From Candidatus Thorarchaeota archaeon (GTDB taxonomy: Archaea > Asgardarchaeota > Thorarchaeia > Thorarchaeales > Thorarchaeaceae), in NCBI GenBank assembly GCA_021498125.1, contig JAIZWL010000002.1, positions 208,165-272,164 of the forward strand: a stretch of DNA of 64,000 nt. The letters run 5' to 3'. This document shows positions 26,591 through 35,780 of this stretch, piece after piece (position 1 is the first letter of the stretch; each line of letters starts with the position of its first letter). A program made the translations under genes and the position numbers. A model generated the notes under the pieces. It saw only the letters and a program-made list of their open reading frames with translations, was not told where the DNA came from and did no database searches.

Positions 26591-26875
26591 ATGACACAAT
26601 TACTCTATGTCTATGATTGCAAAAGATCACGATATAGAAATGCTCGTCGAATTGCATTCACTAAGGAGCTTTATGGTTTTGTCTACAAGTGGAAGACCAA
26701 GTCAGGCATAAAGCAAAAAAAAAAGCCAGGGCTGATAGACCGTTGCGAAGGATCTTTACCGGTATCTGAATCTGTGATTTTGGTACAAGAAAGAAATCGT
26801 TCCGAATTCGACGATCTCTTCGAAAAGTATAGTGACATTCTTGTATTACATGTATTTCGCGTCGAAGAGCTCTGA
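26591..26875 (+). CDS. uncharacterised 94-residue protein beside the origin-like region
   Basis: Not recognised. It reads MTQLLYVYDCKRSRYRNARR at the start, is basic in the first two thirds (FVYKWKTKSGIKQKKKP), and ends in an acidic helix-strand segment (FDDLFEKYSDILVLHVFRVE). No known DNA-binding motif can be named, but the basic charge fits nucleic-acid binding. I chose ATG 26591 because GGTGAAG lies 4-5 nt upstream; the frame is open 36 codons further back without support. It lies between palindrome copies 1 and 2 and directly next to the ORB-like pair. Confidence 0.6.
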   Translation: MTQLLYVYDCKRSRYRNARRIAFTKELYGFVYKWKTKSGIKQKKKPGLIDRCEGSLPVSESVILVQERNRSEFDDLFEKYSDILVLHVFRVEEL

Positions 26876-26910
26876 CGCCGACATGTTAGAACACGTGTTC
26901 TATAAAACAT

Positions 26911-26936
26911 AACACCCCCTTATTTCCACTGGAATA
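26911..26936 (-). promoter_or_regulatory. ORB-like motif B
   Basis: Minus strand: dyad TTCCAGTGGAAA, then TAAGGGGGTGTT. It is a close match to the archaeal origin recognition box, with the G-string pointing left. The palindrome at 26889-26900 is 11 bp beyond the G-string side. Confidence 0.7.
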
Positions 26937-27060
26937 TAAATGAAAGTGTAGTATAGCAAGCGTTGATCATAGATATAATGAAAATGTAGATAAATGCAAG
27001 CTGTCAAAACAGCTATTTATACTTTTTCATAATTGAACAGTTCGCAATCGTCTTTTCTCT

Positions 27061-27082
27061 ACTGGAAATTAAGGGGTGTCAC
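27061..27082 (+). promoter_or_regulatory. ORB-like motif C
   Basis: Plus strand: ACTGGAAATTAAGGGGTGTC. The right half of the dyad and the G-string are conserved; the left half (CTCT) is degenerate. It faces away from motif B and has the palindrome at 27091-27102 exactly 11 bp beyond the G-string side. Confidence 0.6.
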
Positions 27083-27177
27083 AGGTTTTGGAACACGTGT
27101 TCAAATGATGCGACCGGAAGGTTGAATATACAAAGGTCTGGCAAACGACTCAGCACTATACTACTGGAGGTTGTCTG

Positions 27178-29070
27178 TTGGTAAAGGCCAAGGTATTACT
27201 GGAAGACTCTGTTGGCAAGAAGGTTCTGTTGTTGGCCAATGAAGCGATAGCACGGGGTGTTTTGGAAGCGGGTGTTCGACTTGTTGCACTTTATCCTGGA
27301 ACCCCGAGTAGCGAAATTGGTAATAGTCTCTATCAGATGTCCCCGCATATACCTAATTTTTACTTTGAATTTAGTGCAAATGAGAAAGTGGCTCTTGAGG
27401 TGGCCGGGGCTTCTGCAATTTCAGGAGCTCGTTCAATGATGGTCTGTAAGGGACCCGGACTAAATGTGGCTGCTGATCCTCTCTTAACTCTGGCATATGT
27501 TGGTATTCGTGCTGGTTTGGTCATCGTTGTTGCCGACGATCCTAGTATGTGGAGCTCACAAAACGAAAACGATTCTCGTTACTATGCGCTAATGGGGAAC
27601 TTACCTTTGATGGAACCTTCAGATCCTTCAGAGGCAAAATCTATGCTCTTGGTTGCATATGATCTCTCTGAACAGCTAGAACTACCTATTCTCTTTCGCA
27701 CAACGACACGTGTCAATCATTCCCGGTCTGGTGTTGAATATGGACCAATCCGTGATCGCCCGGAGTATGTTCAGTTTGAGAAAGATCCTCTTCGCTTTGT
27801 TCCTGTTCCTTCTGTTGCTCGAAAACGTCATCCTTGGTTACTTGAACAGATGGAAAAAGCACGAAGCATTTCTGAATCGACCGAGCTTAACTTTACTATT
27901 GGTTCTGGTGAACTTGGGATAATTACCAGTGGTGTTTCTTACAACTATGTATTAGAATCGCTCAAGATTCTTGGTGTTGATGCAGAAGTCTTCAAGATTG
28001 GAGTGACCAATCCTTTGCCCGAACGGATGATCTGTGATTTTCTCCGTCGTCATAAGAAGACAATCATTGTTGAAGAATTGGAGCCATTCTTGGAAACTCA
28101 GATCCGTAGCTTTGCTCAGCATCATTCTATCGATGTTGAAATTTATGGAAAACAACAGGGCTTCTTTCCACGTGTCTATGAATATTCCCCCCGAATTGTT
28201 ACAACTGCGATCTCGAAGATTATTGGTTGTAATACACCTATTAACTGGGACGATATCGATGAACGTGCACAGTCGTTGCCTGACCTTCCCCCTCGTCCAC
28301 CATTATTATGTCCTGGATGTCCTCACAGAGCAAGTTACTATGGAATTAGGGCTGTAACAAGGGGGAAAGCAATCTATCCCTCTGATATCGGTTGTTATAC
28401 TCTTAGTATTGCTCCTCCCTTGGAGACTGCTGATATCTTGTTTGACATGGGATCATCAATCAGTACCGCGTGTGGTATAGCTCGCGTTACGAATCAGGAT
28501 GTGGTTGCTACTATTGGGGATAGTACGTTCTTTGCATCAGGACTTCCGGGTCTTGCCAGTGCTGTCTATAATCAACATCCTATTGCTTTAGTTATTCTTG
28601 ATAATCGGACCACTGCAATGACCGGTCATCAGCCACATCCCGGAACTGGTATTACAGGGATGCAGAAACATGTGGAACCACTTGATATAGAAAAAGTCTG
28701 TCGAGGGCTTGGTGTCGAATATGTTAAGACTATAGATCCCCTAGACTCTTTGACTTCACTTGTGGCTGAGGTCCGTGAGTTGGTCAAGTGGGTTCGAGAG
28801 AACAAACGTCCCGGTGTGTTGATCTCAAAAGCACCTTGTGCACTCTTGACAGTGGCTGAACGACGTCGTTCGGGAATCACTGTTCCTCCATATTATGTTG
28901 ATCCCGATCTCTGTACTGCTTGTAGGCGCTGTCTTGATCGCTTAGCCTGTCCGGCTATGTATCTCGATTCTGAAACCGGCAAGGCTGTGATCGATGAAAC
29001 ATTATGCACTTCATGCGGAACTTGTGTTTATGTCTGTCCACACAAAGCAATTTTGCAGAAGGAGGAATAG
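27178..29070 (+). CDS. iorA: indolepyruvate ferredoxin oxidoreductase, alpha subunit
   Basis: Oxidatively decarboxylates aryl pyruvates from aromatic amino acids to aryl-acetyl-CoA with ferredoxin reduction. The N-terminal pyrimidine-binding domain reads GVRLVALYPGTPSSEIGNSL. The TPP-binding C-domain contains LCPGCPHRASYYGIR, DIGCYTL and TIGDSTFFASGLPG. The end carries two 4Fe-4S motifs, CTACRRCLDRLACP and CTSCGTCVYVCP. At 630 residues it is full length. TTG 27178 is preceded by GGAGGT at 6 nt. It forms an operon with iorB, and the upstream 75 bp adjoin the origin-like element. Confidence 0.95.
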   Translation: MVKAKVLLEDSVGKKVLLLANEAIARGVLEAGVRLVALYPGTPSSEIGNSLYQMSPHIPNFYFEFSANEKVALEVAGASAISGARSMMVCKGPGLNVAADPLLTLAYVGIRAGLVIVVADDPSMWSSQNENDSRYYALMGNLPLMEPSDPSEAKSMLLVAYDLSEQLELPILFRTTTRVNHSRSGVEYGPIRDRPEYVQFEKDPLRFVPVPSVARKRHPWLLEQMEKARSISESTELNFTIGSGELGIITSGVSYNYVLESLKILGVDAEVFKIGVTNPLPERMICDFLRRHKKTIIVEELEPFLETQIRSFAQHHSIDVEIYGKQQGFFPRVYEYSPRIVTTAISKIIGCNTPINWDDIDERAQSLPDLPPRPPLLCPGCPHRASYYGIRAVTRGKAIYPSDIGCYTLSIAPPLETADILFDMGSSISTACGIARVTNQDVVATIGDSTFFASGLPGLASAVYNQHPIALVILDNRTTAMTGHQPHPGTGITGMQKHVEPLDIEKVCRGLGVEYVKTIDPLDSLTSLVAEVRELVKWVRENKRPGVLISKAPCALLTVAERRRSGITVPPYYVDPDLCTACRRCLDRLACPAMYLDSETGKAVIDETLCTSCGTCVYVCPHKAILQKEE

Positions 29071-29072
29071 AT

Positions 29073-29696
29073 ATGGATTGTAATACACATGATACAGACG
29101 TATTTAATCTGGTGATTTCTGGAGTAGGTGGGCAAGGTGTGCTCACTCTTGCAGAGGTTCTCTCTAGGGCTGCTCTGTCTGAGAACCATAACGTACGGGT
29201 AGGCGAGATCCACGGAATGGCACAACGGGGCGGTCATGTTGTATGTACTGTTCGGATGGGACCTGATGCATATGGTCCAATAGTTGATGCCGGAACCGCA
29301 CATCTGATTGTGGGATTCGAACCTGTTGAAACGCTTCGGGAAGTAGAATTAGTACGCCCTGATGGCTATATCATCATGAACCAACATATTCAACATCCTG
29401 TGGCTGTATCAATGGGTAAAGCTGATTATCCTCCTATTGATGAGATCATCTCCTCTCTTCGAAAATTTGCAAACCATATTTTCGATTTCAATGCCATGTC
29501 TTTAGCAGAATCCGCTGGGAATCCTCAGTCGATGAATATGGTGATGTTTGGGGCGATAATCGGATCGGGTCTAGTTTCTATTTCGAAAGAGACTGCTCTT
29601 GCAACGGTGGCTGCTTCATTTCCGGGTCGTTTCGAAGAAATCAATACTCGGGCATTCGAATCTGGCTATGCCGCCACATCCGTTCTCAAGTGGTAA
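29073..29696 (+). CDS. iorB: indolepyruvate ferredoxin oxidoreductase, beta subunit
   Basis: The gamma-type domain partner of IorA. Residues VFNLVISGVGGQGVLTLAEV carry the conserved GxGGQG motif, followed by GEIHGMAQRGGHVVCTVRMG, typical of the family. Length 207. The frame is open further upstream inside iorA, but ATG 29073 has GGAGG at 7 nt and lies 2 bp after the iorA stop, so it is the obvious start. It ends 4 bp before the convergent hypF stop, leaving almost no room for a terminator. Confidence 0.93.
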   Translation: MDCNTHDTDVFNLVISGVGGQGVLTLAEVLSRAALSENHNVRVGEIHGMAQRGGHVVCTVRMGPDAYGPIVDAGTAHLIVGFEPVETLREVELVRPDGYIIMNQHIQHPVAVSMGKADYPPIDEIISSLRKFANHIFDFNAMSLAESAGNPQSMNMVMFGAIIGSGLVSISKETALATVAASFPGRFEEINTRAFESGYAATSVLKW

Positions 29697-29700
29697 ATCT

Positions 29701-32097
29701 CTATGTATTGGTTGTATTACTACTAATAACTTCCATCATTGACACTGCATGGATGATCTGCCCAAGAGAAATTCCACCATCCCCTGGTGGGACCTGTCTA
29801 TGAAGAAGGAGTGTTAGACCCGACTCCTTTACTCTCTTTTTTATGGCCTTTGTAATAATTCTATTAAGAGCCACCCCGCCACTGAAACCGATCATTTCGA
29901 TTTGTTTATCTTTTGCTGCTCTGATAGCAATTTCAGCAAGTCCTTCACCGAGGTACCACTGAGCAGAATACGCCAGGGTTGGAACGGGTACTCCATTTCT
30001 TTTATGAACTAGGATACTTTCTAATAGTGCAGTTGTGTCTAATTGTATTCTTTTTTCTTTTTCAATATATTCTACTGCTAATGGTACTATCGACTCTTTG
30101 GCTATTGACTCTAGTTTCATCGGGCTTTCGCCGTTGTAACTATTGACCTTGGATATACCCAGGGCAAAGGCTACCGCATCAAGGAAACGTCCTGCACTTG
30201 AAGATGCGACCGAATTTACTCTTTTACTCATTGCAGATAATATCACATCAAAATTTTCTCTATCCATGAATGTTCGTGGACCAAGAGGCGCATCTATGCA
30301 CAGATCCACCATCCGAGAGGTTATGTCTTGATCGCCGATAATTCCAAGGAATGCCCTGACCGGATATTGTGCTGCCAAATCGCCTCCTGGCATATCTCGT
30401 TTGGTCAGTCCGCCATAATTTTCATAATTTTGTCCGTTTCCTATGAGGATCTCTCCACCCCATGCTGTTCCATCTTCACCATAACCGTATCCATCTGCTG
30501 TAATACACACAATATTCGTATTGTAACTAATGTTGTTATCAGCCATCAGCGAAAGGAGGTGGGCGTGATGATGTTGTGTTTTGATAACTGGAATGTTGTT
30601 CTGACTGGCCAATGTTTTTGCAAACTCGGTGCTCAAAAATTCGGGATGAAGATCGCAGCCAATAGCATCTATCTTTTGAAGCCCAACGAGCCGGACCATG
30701 TGATTGATGGCGCTCTTTAGAAAATCTAGGCTCTCTATGTTATTCGTGTCCCCTATGTGTTGTGTTAGGTAGACAGTTCCAGATTTGTATATTGCACCTG
30801 TTGTTTTTTCTTCAGGGCCGACCGCTATCAACCCAACATCTGCTATTGCTCCTTGTATCTTAATAGGATCGGGGACATATCCTCGACTTCTTCTAATGAA
30901 CACCATTTCGTTGCCCAGTGGTTTGATCACTGAATCGTCAACGCGCTGTGCAATGCGTCGATTGTGTACAAGAAGATAGTCTGCGATATTCCCTAGCCTG
31001 TTTGTGATCGTGTCTATTTCTGTGTACATGGGTATACCTGATGGATTTCCGCTAGTCATTACAAGAGCGATCTCTTTTGTATACTCGAGCAGGAGATAAT
31101 GAATTGCAGAATACGGTAACATGATTCCAACTGTATCGATATTTGGGGCGAGCTCGTATAGGGCCTCAGATTGTATTGCTTGTATTACTGGTAATATATG
31201 ACGCTTTTTCACAAGTACTATCGGTCTTCTCCATGAACTGAGTAGTTTGGCCTCACTCTCATTGATTATTGCTAGTTTACGAGCATCATCAAGTGTTTTG
31301 ACCATAATCGCGAAAGGTCTTGTTGATCTTTTTTTGCGTTGCCTAAGTTTCTGTATTGGCCCCAGATCACTGGTCTTTGTGACAAGGTGGGTCCCACCAA
31401 TTCCATGAATCGCTAAAATATACCCGTTTCTAATGATCTGTGCTGCTTCGTATATTGCATCATAAGTGTGGATTGCTTCTCCTTTGTTGTTGAGTATTCT
31501 ATATGTCGGTCCACATAATGGGCATGCTGTTGTTTGAGCATGATATCGTCTGTCTAACGGGTTTGTATAACCTGTATTACAACTATCACATAGGGGAAAA
31601 TCTACCATTGTGGTATTGGGTCTGTCATATGGGAGGTCTGTAATTGTTGTGTATCTAGGTCCACAGGCTGCGCAGGATGTAAACGGGTATCTATACCATC
31701 GCGACTCTGGCGAATATATGTCTCTTATACAATCATCACATATTGAGATGTCCGGAGGGATCTCAGGTGCTGCTGATGGCTCTCTGTGTGTGTCTGATCG
31801 TTTTATTGAAAATGTAGTGAATGTTCCTGTGAACGGTTTCCATATCACCTTGATTCTTTCTATTTTCGAAATAGACGGTGGTTTGGTCTCCACGATGCGG
31901 ATGAATTTTTTAATATTCTCCTCTTCCCCTTCTACAATGATCTCGACGCCTGCATCACCTAGATTCAATACATACCCCATCAGGCCTAAATCAGTAGCCA
32001 TCCTAAATACAAATGGTCTAAATCCCACTCCTTGAACAATGCCTGTGATATGAATGTTCGCTTGTATAAGCAAGTTACCTGTCCTCTGTTGTATCAT
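29701..32097 (-). CDS. hypF: carbamoyltransferase HypF, hydrogenase maturation
   Basis: Makes the thiocarbamate precursor of the CN ligands of the [NiFe] centre, together with HypE. Four parts are visible. The acylphosphatase-like N-terminus (about 10-95) has GIVQGVGFRPFVFR. Two zinc motifs follow (CDDCIRDI...CAACGPRYT and CDSCNTGYTN...CPLCGPTY, about 118-190). Then come a YrdC-like domain (about 200-390) and a Kae1/TobZ-like carbamoyltransferase domain with TQHHHAHLLSLMAD and GFSGGVALNRII. At 798 residues it is complete. With HycI at 55485 it implies a [NiFe] hydrogenase elsewhere in the genome. Its promoter region holds a partly symmetric AATAC...GTATTAC. Confidence 0.95.
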   Translation of the reverse strand: MIQQRTGNLLIQANIHITGIVQGVGFRPFVFRMATDLGLMGYVLNLGDAGVEIIVEGEEENIKKFIRIVETKPPSISKIERIKVIWKPFTGTFTTFSIKRSDTHREPSAAPEIPPDISICDDCIRDIYSPESRWYRYPFTSCAACGPRYTTITDLPYDRPNTTMVDFPLCDSCNTGYTNPLDRRYHAQTTACPLCGPTYRILNNKGEAIHTYDAIYEAAQIIRNGYILAIHGIGGTHLVTKTSDLGPIQKLRQRKKRSTRPFAIMVKTLDDARKLAIINESEAKLLSSWRRPIVLVKKRHILPVIQAIQSEALYELAPNIDTVGIMLPYSAIHYLLLEYTKEIALVMTSGNPSGIPMYTEIDTITNRLGNIADYLLVHNRRIAQRVDDSVIKPLGNEMVFIRRSRGYVPDPIKIQGAIADVGLIAVGPEEKTTGAIYKSGTVYLTQHIGDTNNIESLDFLKSAINHMVRLVGLQKIDAIGCDLHPEFLSTEFAKTLASQNNIPVIKTQHHHAHLLSLMADNNISYNTNIVCITADGYGYGEDGTAWGGEILIGNGQNYENYGGLTKRDMPGGDLAAQYPVRAFLGIIGDQDITSRMVDLCIDAPLGPRTFMDRENFDVILSAMSKRVNSVASSSAGRFLDAVAFALGISKVNSYNGESPMKLESIAKESIVPLAVEYIEKEKRIQLDTTALLESILVHKRNGVPVPTLAYSAQWYLGEGLAEIAIRAAKDKQIEMIGFSGGVALNRIITKAIKKRVKESGLTLLLHRQVPPGDGGISLGQIIHAVSMMEVISSNTTNT

Positions 32098-32591
32098 TCT
32101 TCAAAGGGCTATTAATTCACTGCTGTAGCACCATGTATGAATACTAATAATGGTATTACAAATCATACTATTATTATATTGCGTTGGAAACAATGCTCCA
32201 GAGGTCTTGGATCCACATTGCCTTTTTGCCAAAGCATTGTATAGTTGAGTCTAAACACTTGCATCTTGTGTGACAGTACTTTGTAATCTATGATAAACAT
32301 AGTTCTCCTGTAAACAGTACAGCAGTTGTGAAGTTTCTATGCAATCTTCTATAGGAGATTAAATACAATCTCGCATTACTATAGTCTGAGGCTGATAGAA
32401 CGACCTGTACATACTTGCAATAATTGGTGGTGACTTGTGTCTCTCTCTCAAAATTGGCAGTCTAACTTACTATGTGTTTGCAATGTGTATAGTCTTCGAT
32501 CATCGTTCATGATAAGTGGTGTGTCTATGATGTCGCTGTGTGAGATTGTTCTCTTTAATGATCTTCAAAACGTGGTAGGGGGTACTGTTTA
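32098..32591. other. 494-bp gap with promoter-like 16-mer
   Basis: No convincing gene. It holds the presumed hypF promoter, a GTATTAC motif near 32153, and at 32351-32366 an exact copy of ATAGGAGATTAAATAC, found also upstream of the HerA-like gene. If this is a promoter, transcription would begin near 32390, about 200 nt before the next start codon, leaving room for a leader or a small RNA. Confidence 0.5.
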
Positions 32592-32993
32592 ATGCAAGAA
32601 CCCGCAGCCACACCCTCTGTTCTCGCAATGATTCCCGATGTATTGCATACGATATTAACAACTGCGCAGAAAAAAAGCAAAGGCAGTGAAAAACAGTCAT
32701 TATTACTCTCTAGTAATGCTCTTGCTAATCGGTTTATTCTTGAACGCTGGGGTATTCGTCCATCACAACGAAAACGTTACAAGAATCTATTTTCGTCGGT
32801 GCGACAGCATTGTAGAACTCTCTTTGAGTACTATCTTGCTCGGGGCCAATTTATATGGAGTGATGGCCGCCAATTTCATTATTGGGGCGTTTACAAATTT
32901 GATCGAATACGTGGTAACCTCATTCTGGGTTTTGTTAGTATTGCCTCTGACAGTCCTTTTCTGAAGAAGAAATTGAGAGAATCATACTTGTGA
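32592..32993 (+). CDS. uncharacterised 133-residue protein
   Basis: Not recognised. Mostly basic and aromatic: NRFILERWGIRPSQRKRYKN, then a HCRTLFEYYLARGQFIWSDG segment, and a basic end SPFLKKKLRESYL. ATG 32592 has GGGGG 9-10 nt upstream. An alternative frame, 32686-32964, overlaps it and reads as hydrophobic segments, so the coding frame is not certain. No neighbour helps assign a function. Confidence 0.45.
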   Translation: MQEPAATPSVLAMIPDVLHTILTTAQKKSKGSEKQSLLLSSNALANRFILERWGIRPSQRKRYKNLFSSVRQHCRTLFEYYLARGQFIWSDGRQFHYWGVYKFDRIRGNLILGFVSIASDSPFLKKKLRESYL

Positions 32994-33234
32994 TATGCGT
33001 GTTAATAGTATTACACTTATTACGAGCGATGCAATCTGCCCCGTCTATATGAACTATACCGAAAGTTTTTCTTTGGATCCTATGATGGCGTATACATACT
33101 TGTATCCACCAAGAGTGACCGTTGATGCTGCCTATAATCGGAGCATATAGCCTCGTTGAATCAAAAATCGTGGCTATTAATACTTCTTTATATACCACGA
33201 TTTTCGAGTATATTTGTTTACGAGATGATCTCTA

Positions 33235-33783
33235 ATGAGTCCAGAAGAATCAAAAAACACACGTCCAGTATCTCTGTTGGCTAAGTCTGTCCAGGAGGTT
33301 ATGAAAGAGCCTATTTTAACAACGCTCTTGGATCGCTCGAATATCACCCGACCGCAGCTTGAAACACTTCTGATAGATCTGGTCGTAGAAGATGCAGCTG
33401 GTACACATTTGCCGTATGAGCAAAAAGCTGGTCTTCGTAGAAAGACTGCAAAAAGAAAAGGTGTAAGTCGTGGTGCGTTTAATCGTACTTTACAACAGGC
33501 TAGACGAAACGTAATGCGCAGCATCTATACTATGGTTTTACTTGCATATCTTGGACTCTTTGATTACAGCATATTTAGGCCATTTGAAGAAATTTCTGCA
33601 AAGATTGCGGACTACCGTAGAGTGCGAGAGGTCTTAGCCGGCAAGACAAAACTTAGCGCGGAAGATGTTGAGAGCTATCGAACGGCCGAACGTGTTGTAC
33701 TAGATGCTCTTGATGAACTTGCAAGTCCTCTGATGCTCAAGTCTTCCTCTTCTAAACGGAAGCAAGGCACAACTAATGACTGA
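33235..33783 (+). CDS. uncharacterised helical protein, possibly DNA-binding
   Basis: A 182-residue, largely helical protein I do not recognise. It has a central basic patch, QKAGLRRKTAKRKGVSRGAF, followed by RTLQQARRNVMRSIYTMVLL. These could be the recognition and following helices of a helix-turn-helix, but the match is weak. Residues 140-165 look like a coiled-coil segment, and the end is Ser/Lys-rich (LKSSSSKRKQG). It starts at ATG 33235, with a TATA-like sequence (TTCTTTATATACC) at 33184-33196. It is monocistronic, followed by a 534-bp gap. Confidence 0.55.
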   Translation: MSPEESKNTRPVSLLAKSVQEVMKEPILTTLLDRSNITRPQLETLLIDLVVEDAAGTHLPYEQKAGLRRKTAKRKGVSRGAFNRTLQQARRNVMRSIYTMVLLAYLGLFDYSIFRPFEEISAKIADYRRVREVLAGKTKLSAEDVESYRTAERVVLDALDELASPLMLKSSSSKRKQGTTND

Positions 33784-34317
33784 TAGTACAACTATTACTA
33801 GTAATACAAATTTTGGAGTTGGTCCCACTAGGCTAACAAAGAGTGCGTACTCATGTCTTGATCATCTGCGTGGTCAATTGGTCTCATACATAATAGCTTA
33901 TTTTGACTTCCCACTAACTAGAGAGAGAAAATACATGGCTATTCCCTTTGGGACGAATAATCACAGTACCGGATTGTACAAAATTGGTGATCAAATCCGC
34001 CCATGCAACCCCGTTCTAAGATTAGAACTATGTATTTCTTGAGCACAGTATATTTTGAGCATGTCGTGTCATAAAGGATGATCGACATCGGGCTTAGGCC
34101 CTATCGCATTAAGGATGACTTTTGGAGTCTCTATCTCCTCAAACAGAACCTCCAAGACGACCATCAGCATCCGGACGCGATTCTATGGCACGACCTGCTC
34201 GTGCCGTTTCTTTTTATCACGAATAGATGTTGGATGTCGGTGTATTACACTAAATACAGATAATACGCCACTGCGCTGCGCGACAAAGATATAACTCAAG
34301 TAATTACGGGCTGGCCT
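33784..34317. other. gap with two doubtful small frames
   Basis: Two short frames exist: one of 88 codons starting at 33776 inside the previous gene, and one of 61 codons (34078-34263). The first is Ser/Thr-rich without family resemblance. The second has AAAGG directly before its ATG, too close for a normal ribosome-binding site. I cannot support either. A GTATTACACTAAATAC sequence near 34240 matches the recurring GTATTAC theme. Confidence 0.4.
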
Positions 34318-35712
34318 ATGGCTCCTGTTAACGACCCTCAAAATTCTGACATTGCACCGTTCTTCAACCCCACTAAAATTGCATTGGTAGGGGCTTCAGC
34401 AGATTATCGTAAGCTTGGAAACTCGATCTTGATGAATCTCCTTGCCTCTGAAATTGAAGTCTATCCTATTACTCGTAGTCGGGATCGGGTACTTGGTGTT
34501 AAAGCCTATCCTAGCCTTGAGGCATTACCTGAACCCGTTGACCTTGTGATTGTGGTCATTGCGGCAAGGCACTGCCCTAGCCTTATGTCATCAATTCGGA
34601 ATGCGGGTGCAAAGCATGCCGTTATAATCTCGGGAGGCTTTAGCGAAACCGGGGAAGATGGAAAACGTCTGGAAGAAGAACTTGTTCAGGCCGCGCGGGA
34701 GGCTGGGGTGAGGCTGATTGGACCAAATTGTGTTGGCGTGTCTAACAGCCGTTTGTTTAATGGGACCTTTACGATGATGCCTGAACGAGGAAATATTGCG
34801 CTCGTTTCCCAGAGTGGTGCTCTTGGGGGAATGTTGATCTACACGACGAAATCTAAGCGAATTGGAATGAGTAAATTTGCCAGTGTCGGAAATTCGGCCG
34901 ATGTTGGCATCGTAGAGGTCTTGGATTATTTTCGTGAAGATCCCAAAACGTCGGTCATCACCACCTATATCGAAGGCCTTGAAAAAGGGCGTCAGCTCTT
35001 TGATAGTCTCCAGAAGGCTGCTGAGAAAAAACCCGTTGTGGTCCTAAAAGGAGGGCGTAGTGAAGCTGGTGGTCGTGCTACACAGTCGCATACTGGGTCA
35101 CTTGCTGGATCCATCAAGATCTTTGAGGGGATGGTTCGTCAGGCTGGGTGTGTGACCGCTCCGACTTTTGATACCCTTTTTGAAATTGCAAAACTCTTTG
35201 ACTATCAACCTCTTCCTAAGGGCCGTAATATTGGTATTATCAGTAATACAGGTGGGGCAGGAGTTCTTGCCGCTGACGCTGCATCCGAGTTGGGCCTCTC
35301 TATCCCTCGCCTTGAAGAGAAGACACAGAATGAACTCAGGCAAGTGCTCTCTCCTTTAGCCTCTGTAGAAAATCCCATTGATGTGGTTGCAAGTGGAGGC
35401 CGTCGTGAATATCGTGTGGCCTCAGAGCTCCTGTTGAGAGATCCAAACATCGATATGCTCTTGGTCATATGTGCGGTACCCACATTTGCGGGAATGACAC
35501 AGACTGAACATGCAGCAGGAACTCTTGAAGCGGTACGAGCAACTGAGACCGAGAAGCCTGTTGTCGGTGTCTGGTTGGCAGGCGATGTTGGTAAACCTGG
35601 AAAGGACTTGTTGGAGATGAATCGAATTCCCTGCTATGATGATCCATATGTTGCAGCATTATGTATGGCCCGCATGTCTGAGTATGCCGAACGTCACAGG
35701 CATCGCAGATGA
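34318..35712 (+). CDS. acetate/acyl-CoA synthetase (ADP-forming), alpha subunit
   Basis: Converts acyl-CoA, ADP and phosphate to acid, ATP and CoA, the main substrate-level ATP step in peptide-fermenting archaea. It has an N-terminal CoA-binding domain (FFNPTKIALVGASADYRKLG) and succinyl-CoA-ligase-like domains with ALVSQSGALGG and FASVGNSADVG. The phosphohistidine site is in GGRATQSHTGSLAG, near residue 257. Length 464 equals a stand-alone alpha subunit; the ATP-grasp beta subunit is not adjacent. It fits downstream of the KorA and IorAB products. It ends 68 bp before the convergent RHH/AAA pair. Confidence 0.9.
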   Translation: MAPVNDPQNSDIAPFFNPTKIALVGASADYRKLGNSILMNLLASEIEVYPITRSRDRVLGVKAYPSLEALPEPVDLVIVVIAARHCPSLMSSIRNAGAKHAVIISGGFSETGEDGKRLEEELVQAAREAGVRLIGPNCVGVSNSRLFNGTFTMMPERGNIALVSQSGALGGMLIYTTKSKRIGMSKFASVGNSADVGIVEVLDYFREDPKTSVITTYIEGLEKGRQLFDSLQKAAEKKPVVVLKGGRSEAGGRATQSHTGSLAGSIKIFEGMVRQAGCVTAPTFDTLFEIAKLFDYQPLPKGRNIGIISNTGGAGVLAADAASELGLSIPRLEEKTQNELRQVLSPLASVENPIDVVASGGRREYRVASELLLRDPNIDMLLVICAVPTFAGMTQTEHAAGTLEAVRATETEKPVVGVWLAGDVGKPGKDLLEMNRIPCYDDPYVAALCMARMSEYAERHRHRR

Positions 35713-35744
35713 CCCGGTTCCTGATGCATTAAGAGTATTAGCTA

Positions 35745-35758
35745 TAATACCTGTATTA
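35745..35758. repeat. inverted repeat TAATAC-CT-GTATTA
   Basis: A 14-bp dyad in the gap between two convergent genes. It is related to the longer exact palindrome at 38251-38268 and to several single GTATTAC half-sites in gaps. It may be an operator or a termination-associated sequence. Confidence 0.45.
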
Positions 35759-35780
35759 CAGTATAGTTGACTGGCTGACG

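Larger units (their letters stand above)
26886..27102. other. candidate replication origin (oriC)
   Basis: Two ORB-like motifs point outward (B at 26911-26936 on minus, C at 27061-27082 on plus). They flank an AT-rich core of about 125 bp (26937-27060) that includes the small hairpin AGCTGT/ACAGCT. Each G-string is exactly 11 bp from a GAACACGTGTTC palindrome (26889-26900 and 27091-27102), so the unit is a large imperfect mirror image. Flanking operons diverge from it: saccharopine genes leftward, iorAB rightward. Inverted ORBs around an AT-rich unwinding element are the known plan of archaeal origins. Nothing here proves function. Confidence 0.7.

Noticed and set aside
32935..33198. 87-codon minus frame in the gap after the 32592 gene
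   Set aside because: It overlaps the 32592 gene and spans the presumed promoter of the 33235 gene; no ribosome-binding site.
33776..34042. 88-codon frame after the 33235 gene
   Set aside because: It overlaps the previous gene, has no ribosome-binding site and no family resemblance.
34078..34263. 61-codon frame
   Set aside because: Its only purine-rich site touches the start codon, and the composition looks random.
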